From the NCBI RefSeq assembly GCF_006440675.2, contig NZ_CP083951.1, positions 3,815,501 through 3,879,500 on the forward strand: a DNA stretch of 64,000 nt, given 5' to 3'. Source of the stretch: Mesorhizobium sp. B2-8-5 (GTDB lineage: Bacteria; Pseudomonadota; Alphaproteobacteria; Rhizobiales; Rhizobiaceae). A program made the translations under genes and the position numbers. Below, one piece after another: positions 61,646-64,000 of this stretch (position 1 is the stretch's first letter; each line of letters starts with the position of its first letter). Below the pieces are notes generated by a model. It was not told the origin of the DNA and ran no database searches. It saw only the letters and a program-made list of their open reading frames with translations.

Positions 61646-62239
61646 ATGGGGGAAAAAGCCTCTTTTACGAGGCGGGACGGAAGCCTTGACGACGCCTTGC
61701 AGCGGGACAATGGCGGCGACCCCGCCGAGCTTGTCGAAATCGCCGGCGCTATCAAATGGTTCGATGTGGCGAAGGGCTACGGCTTCATTCTTCCGGACGA
61801 CGGCGTCTCGGGCGATATTCTCCTCCATGTGACTTGTCTTCGAAGGGACGGCTTCCAGACGGCGCTCGAGGGCGCGCGGGTCGTCTGCCTGGTCAAACAG
61901 GGCGAGCGCGGCTTGCAGGCTTTCCGCGTCCTTTCCATGGATGCCTCGACGGCTGTCCACCCGGCAGAGCAGGAACAGCGCACCCACGTTACCGTCAACC
62001 CGGAGAGCGGCCTCGAGCGGGCCTTGGTCAAGTGGTTCAATCGCACCAAGGGTTTCGGCTTCCTGACGAGGGGCGAGGAGACAGAAGATATCTTCGTCCA
62101 CATGGAAACGCTGCGGCGCTACGGCATAACCGAGCTCCGGCCCGGGCAGGTCGTGCTCGTCCGCTTCGGACGCGGCGACAAAGGCCTTATGGCCGCCGAA
62201 ATCCACCCCGATATGGGCACCTTGTCGGTCTCGCACTGA
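61646..62239 (+). CDS. Double cold-shock domain protein
   Basis: A 197-residue protein with two cold-shock domains, not one. CSD1 about 30-100: '[20 protein letters not shown]' (RNP1 KGYGFI) and 'DILLHVTCL' (RNP2). CSD2 about 125-190: '[20 protein letters not shown]' and 'DIFVHMETL'. Both RNP motifs are complete. It should bind single-stranded RNA/DNA. ATG 61646 has AAGGGGGG upstream. It is a standalone gene; two-domain Csps of this size are found in rhizobia. Confidence 0.9.
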   Translation: MGEKASFTRRDGSLDDALQRDNGGDPAELVEIAGAIKWFDVAKGYGFILPDDGVSGDILLHVTCLRRDGFQTALEGARVVCLVKQGERGLQAFRVLSMDASTAVHPAEQEQRTHVTVNPESGLERALVKWFNRTKGFGFLTRGEETEDIFVHMETLRRYGITELRPGQVVLVRFGRGDKGLMAAEIHPDMGTLSVSH

Positions 62240-62288
62240 GGGCTTCTCGACGCAGTCGAAAGGTCCCTTTGCCGCGGCGCGACCATCT

Positions 62289-62325
62289 TGTCCGAAAACC
62301 GGTTCCACTTGTCCGGATCATGGTT
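62289..62325. repeat. Short palindromic intergenic repeat, second copy
   Basis: TCCGAAAACCGGTTCCACTT followed by GTCCGGATCATGG. The AAACCGGTT palindrome, then the CCGA/TCCGG pair, is related to 5065-5100. Confidence 0.5.
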
Positions 62326-62353
62326 TAGGACGAGCGTCTGGACGAGGTAACCC

Positions 62354-62848
62354 ATGGCTCATCGCAATTGGCTGACCGCGGGCGTATTCTGCGCCGCGAT
62401 CGTTTTCGCCGCCTGTTTCATCGCTGCGAAGCCGAGTTCGGCGGATGCGATGCTGCTGCCGGTCGACCGGACACCGCTTGTGGTGTCGACCAGTTCGGGC
62501 GAGCGTTCCTTCTCCATCGAGATCGCCGATAACTCCGTCGAACGCGAGGCGGGACTGATGTTTCGCCGGACCATGGCAGACGATCACGGCATGTTGTTCG
62601 TCTTCGAAAGAACGGATGAGGTGGACTTCTGGATGAAGAACACGCCAATGGCGCTCGATCTCATCTTCATCGGCCAGGACGGCAGGATCAAAGCCATCAG
62701 GCGCGGCGAGCCCGAATCCGAAGCGATCATCTCGCCGGGACAACCCGTGCGCTTCGTGCTTGAACTCAAGGCCGGCACAGCCGCCCGGGACGGCATCAAG
62801 GAAGGCGCTCTATTGCGCCACCCGGCTATTGGCACTGGCGCCAACTGA
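62354..62848 (+). CDS. DUF192 family exported protein
   Basis: A 164-residue protein. A signal-like helix (NWLTAGVFCAAIVFAACFIA) precedes a DUF192 domain ('EREAGLMFRRTMADDHGMLF', 'VDFWMKNTPMALDLIFIGQD', 'GQPVRFVLELKAG'). DUF192 proteins are secreted, role unknown. ATG 62354 is used. Its stop is 16 bases before the hydrolase start. Confidence 0.92.
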   Translation: MAHRNWLTAGVFCAAIVFAACFIAAKPSSADAMLLPVDRTPLVVSTSSGERSFSIEIADNSVEREAGLMFRRTMADDHGMLFVFERTDEVDFWMKNTPMALDLIFIGQDGRIKAIRRGEPESEAIISPGQPVRFVLELKAGTAARDGIKEGALLRHPAIGTGAN

Positions 62849-62864
62849 AAAAGCAAATCTGCCG

Positions 62865-63632
62865 ATGCAGTTCTTTTCCCATGACGGTTTCGAACTCGCC
62901 TATCTCGATCGCCAGCCGGCCTCGGGGCAGGGCGACCCGGTGCTGATGATCCATGGCTTTGCTTCCAGCCACTATGTCAACTGGGTCTCGCCGGGCTGGT
63001 TCAAGATGCTGAACGACGCCGGCTACCGGGCGATCGCCTTCGACCATCGCGGCCACGGCTCGTCGTCGAAGAGCTATGACGAGGCCGACTACACGCCGCA
63101 GAAGATGGCTTCCGACGCCGCTGCGCTGCTCGATCATCTCGGTATCGAGCGCGCCCATGTCATGGGTTATTCGATGGGCGCGCGCGTCTCGGCTTTCCTG
63201 GCGCTCTCCGATCCGGAGAAGGTGGCGACGCTGGTGTTCGGCGGTTTGGGCATCGGCATGGTCGACGGCGTCGGCGATTGGGATCCGATCGCGGCCGCCC
63301 TGCTGGCGGAAGACCCGTCCCAGACCACGCATCCGCGCGGCCGCTCCTTCCGCGCTTTCGCCGACCAGACGCGCAGCGACCGTCGCGCGCTCGCGGCTTG
63401 CATCGCGAAGTCGCGCGAGTTGCTCAGCGAGGACGACATGGCGCGCATCGCCCAGCCGACCCTGATCGCGGTCGGCACGAAGGACGACATCGGCGGTTCG
63501 CCGGACGAACTTGCGGCGCTGATGCCGAACGCAAGGGCCTTTCACATCGAAGGGCGCGACCACATGCTCGCTGTCGGCGACAAGAGCTTCAAGCAGCGCG
63601 TGCTCGAGTTCTACGCCGAAAACCCGCTCTAA
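62865..63632 (+). CDS. Alpha/beta hydrolase
   Basis: A 255-residue cytoplasmic protein. Oxyanion 'LMIHGFASSHYVNW', 'DHRGHGSSSK', nucleophile elbow 'VMGYSMGARVSAFLAL' (Ser in GYSMG), acid in 'AVGTKDDIGGS' (Asp) and His in 'IEGRDHMLAVGDKSF'. The triad is complete. Substrate unknown; it resembles the small esterase/lactonase-like hydrolases. It is 16 bases downstream of the DUF192 gene and likely co-transcribed. Confidence 0.9.
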   Translation: MQFFSHDGFELAYLDRQPASGQGDPVLMIHGFASSHYVNWVSPGWFKMLNDAGYRAIAFDHRGHGSSSKSYDEADYTPQKMASDAAALLDHLGIERAHVMGYSMGARVSAFLALSDPEKVATLVFGGLGIGMVDGVGDWDPIAAALLAEDPSQTTHPRGRSFRAFADQTRSDRRALAACIAKSRELLSEDDMARIAQPTLIAVGTKDDIGGSPDELAALMPNARAFHIEGRDHMLAVGDKSFKQRVLEFYAENPL

Positions 63633-63656
63633 GCACGCGGCGCTCCTCGGCTCAGA

Positions 63657-64000
63657 ATGGTCGATCTGCTCGTCACCTATATGGAGATGCCGGCGCCGCC
63701 TCAGGGCGCTCCGCTCGCGTCACCTTCGCCCGGCGCCATCGTGGCGCGCGAGAGGCTCGGTCTTTCAAGCTATCTCGATCTCTACCGCGGTGTCGGCGGA
63801 CCGGTGCAATGGGACCAGCGTCTGCGCATGCCGGAAGCGGAACTCGAAACGCTGCTCGCCGATGACACCACGCATATCCATGTGCTGCGCGTCGATGGCG
63901 AAGCCGCTGGCTTCTGCGAATTCAACAATGTCGGCGAAGCGGCTATCGAGCTCGTTCATTTCGGACTGGTCCCGGCTTTTCAAGGAAAGCGATTGGGGCC
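63657..64000 (+). CDS. GNAT N-acetyltransferase, N-terminal part (cut by window edge)
   Basis: The open frame from ATG 63657 runs off the right edge (114 codons shown). It has 'YLDLYRGVGGPVQWDQRLRM', then 'HIHVLRVDGEAAGFCEFNNV' and 'IELVHFGLVPAFQGKRLG', the start of the acetyl-CoA loop (Q-G-K-R-L-G). This is a GNAT with a conserved VPxFQGxxLG, as in the small YobR/'GNAT' group. It lies 24 bases after the hydrolase. The C-terminus is not visible. Confidence 0.85.
   Translation, partial: MVDLLVTYMEMPAPPQGAPLASPSPGAIVARERLGLSSYLDLYRGVGGPVQWDQRLRMPEAELETLLADDTTHIHVLRVDGEAAGFCEFNNVGEAAIELVHFGLVPAFQGKRLG

Noticed and set aside
1..64000. CRISPR array or cas genes
   Set aside because: No regularly spaced direct repeats of 25-40 bases with spacers were seen. 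The repeats found are dispersed inverted palindromes.

Overview
The window is high-GC, gene-dense bacterial chromosome from an alphaproteobacterium of the order Hyphomicrobiales (Rhizobiales), most likely Mesorhizobium or a close relative. This rests on the gene blocks divK-pleD-rpmG, topA-rnr-DUF983 and glmU-glmS...DUF502-recG-sdhE-mfd, on rhizobial families such as DUF982 and Omp25/31-type porins, on a RIME-like palindromic repeat, and on several families of intergenic palindromes. No species name can be proven from the sequence alone.

Layout. 1-2.9 kb: the tail of a GNAT acetyltransferase, an exported protein of unknown function and a DUF3572/HAD pair. 3.1-4.9 kb: divK-pleD, the cell-cycle response regulator and the diguanylate cyclase. 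5.2-13.8 kb: a leftward run topA, rnr, DUF983, NUDIX, MFS, YqfO-like, rpmG, ended by a clear intrinsic terminator. 14.1-17.3 kb: a less conserved patch (COG4315 protein, CcdA, an orphan secreted protein, a SnoaL-like protein, a degenerate tRNA-Lys-like fragment). 17.4-28.6 kb: glmU-glmS, DUF502, recG, sdhE, mfd, covering amino-sugar supply, fork rescue and transcription-coupled repair. It is interrupted after glmS by an inverted-repeat-flanked, frameshifted GIY-YIG nuclease and an orphan HigA antitoxin. 28.7-31.2 kb: two small membrane proteins and class II DAHP synthase with its terminator. 31.2-39.2 kb: a GT39-like glycosyltransferase, a membrane protein, a RES/Xre toxin-antitoxin pair, a second GGDEF protein, a GFA-type zinc protein, diacylglycerol kinase, DedA/DUF1003 and a 3-methyladenine glycosylase. 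39.3-45 kb: nadE, two GNAT-fold proteins, and an ABC exporter behind a leader with a promoter, a 13-codon uORF and hairpins. 45-52.7 kb: a nested palindromic element, NUDIX, gpt, a universal stress protein, a CinA-like protein, hydrolases, DUF2188, DUF982, an old-yellow-enzyme oxidoreductase, a NudK-like hydrolase and tRNA-Leu(UAA). 52.8-64 kb: an outer-membrane beta-barrel, adenine deaminase, tandem lipoprotein alpha/beta hydrolases, ilvA, DUF1697, DUF2218, gloA, a double cold-shock protein, DUF192, an alpha/beta hydrolase and the start of a GNAT gene.

Most genes are core housekeeping or stress functions. The unusual content is mainly in the intergenic DNA: (1) a GIY-YIG nuclease bracketed by ~66-bp inverted repeats whose core recurs 24 kb away inside a larger nested palindrome; (2) a six-copy palindromic repeat ending in TTTTCCTGGAATTGC, with every copy seen on the same strand; (3) a RIME-like element and a 136-bp inverted repeat after pleD; (4) the uORF leader of the ABC exporter; (5) a degenerate tRNA-Lys(CTT)-like fragment next to glmU. 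No CRISPR array, rRNA, prophage or intact insertion sequence was seen.
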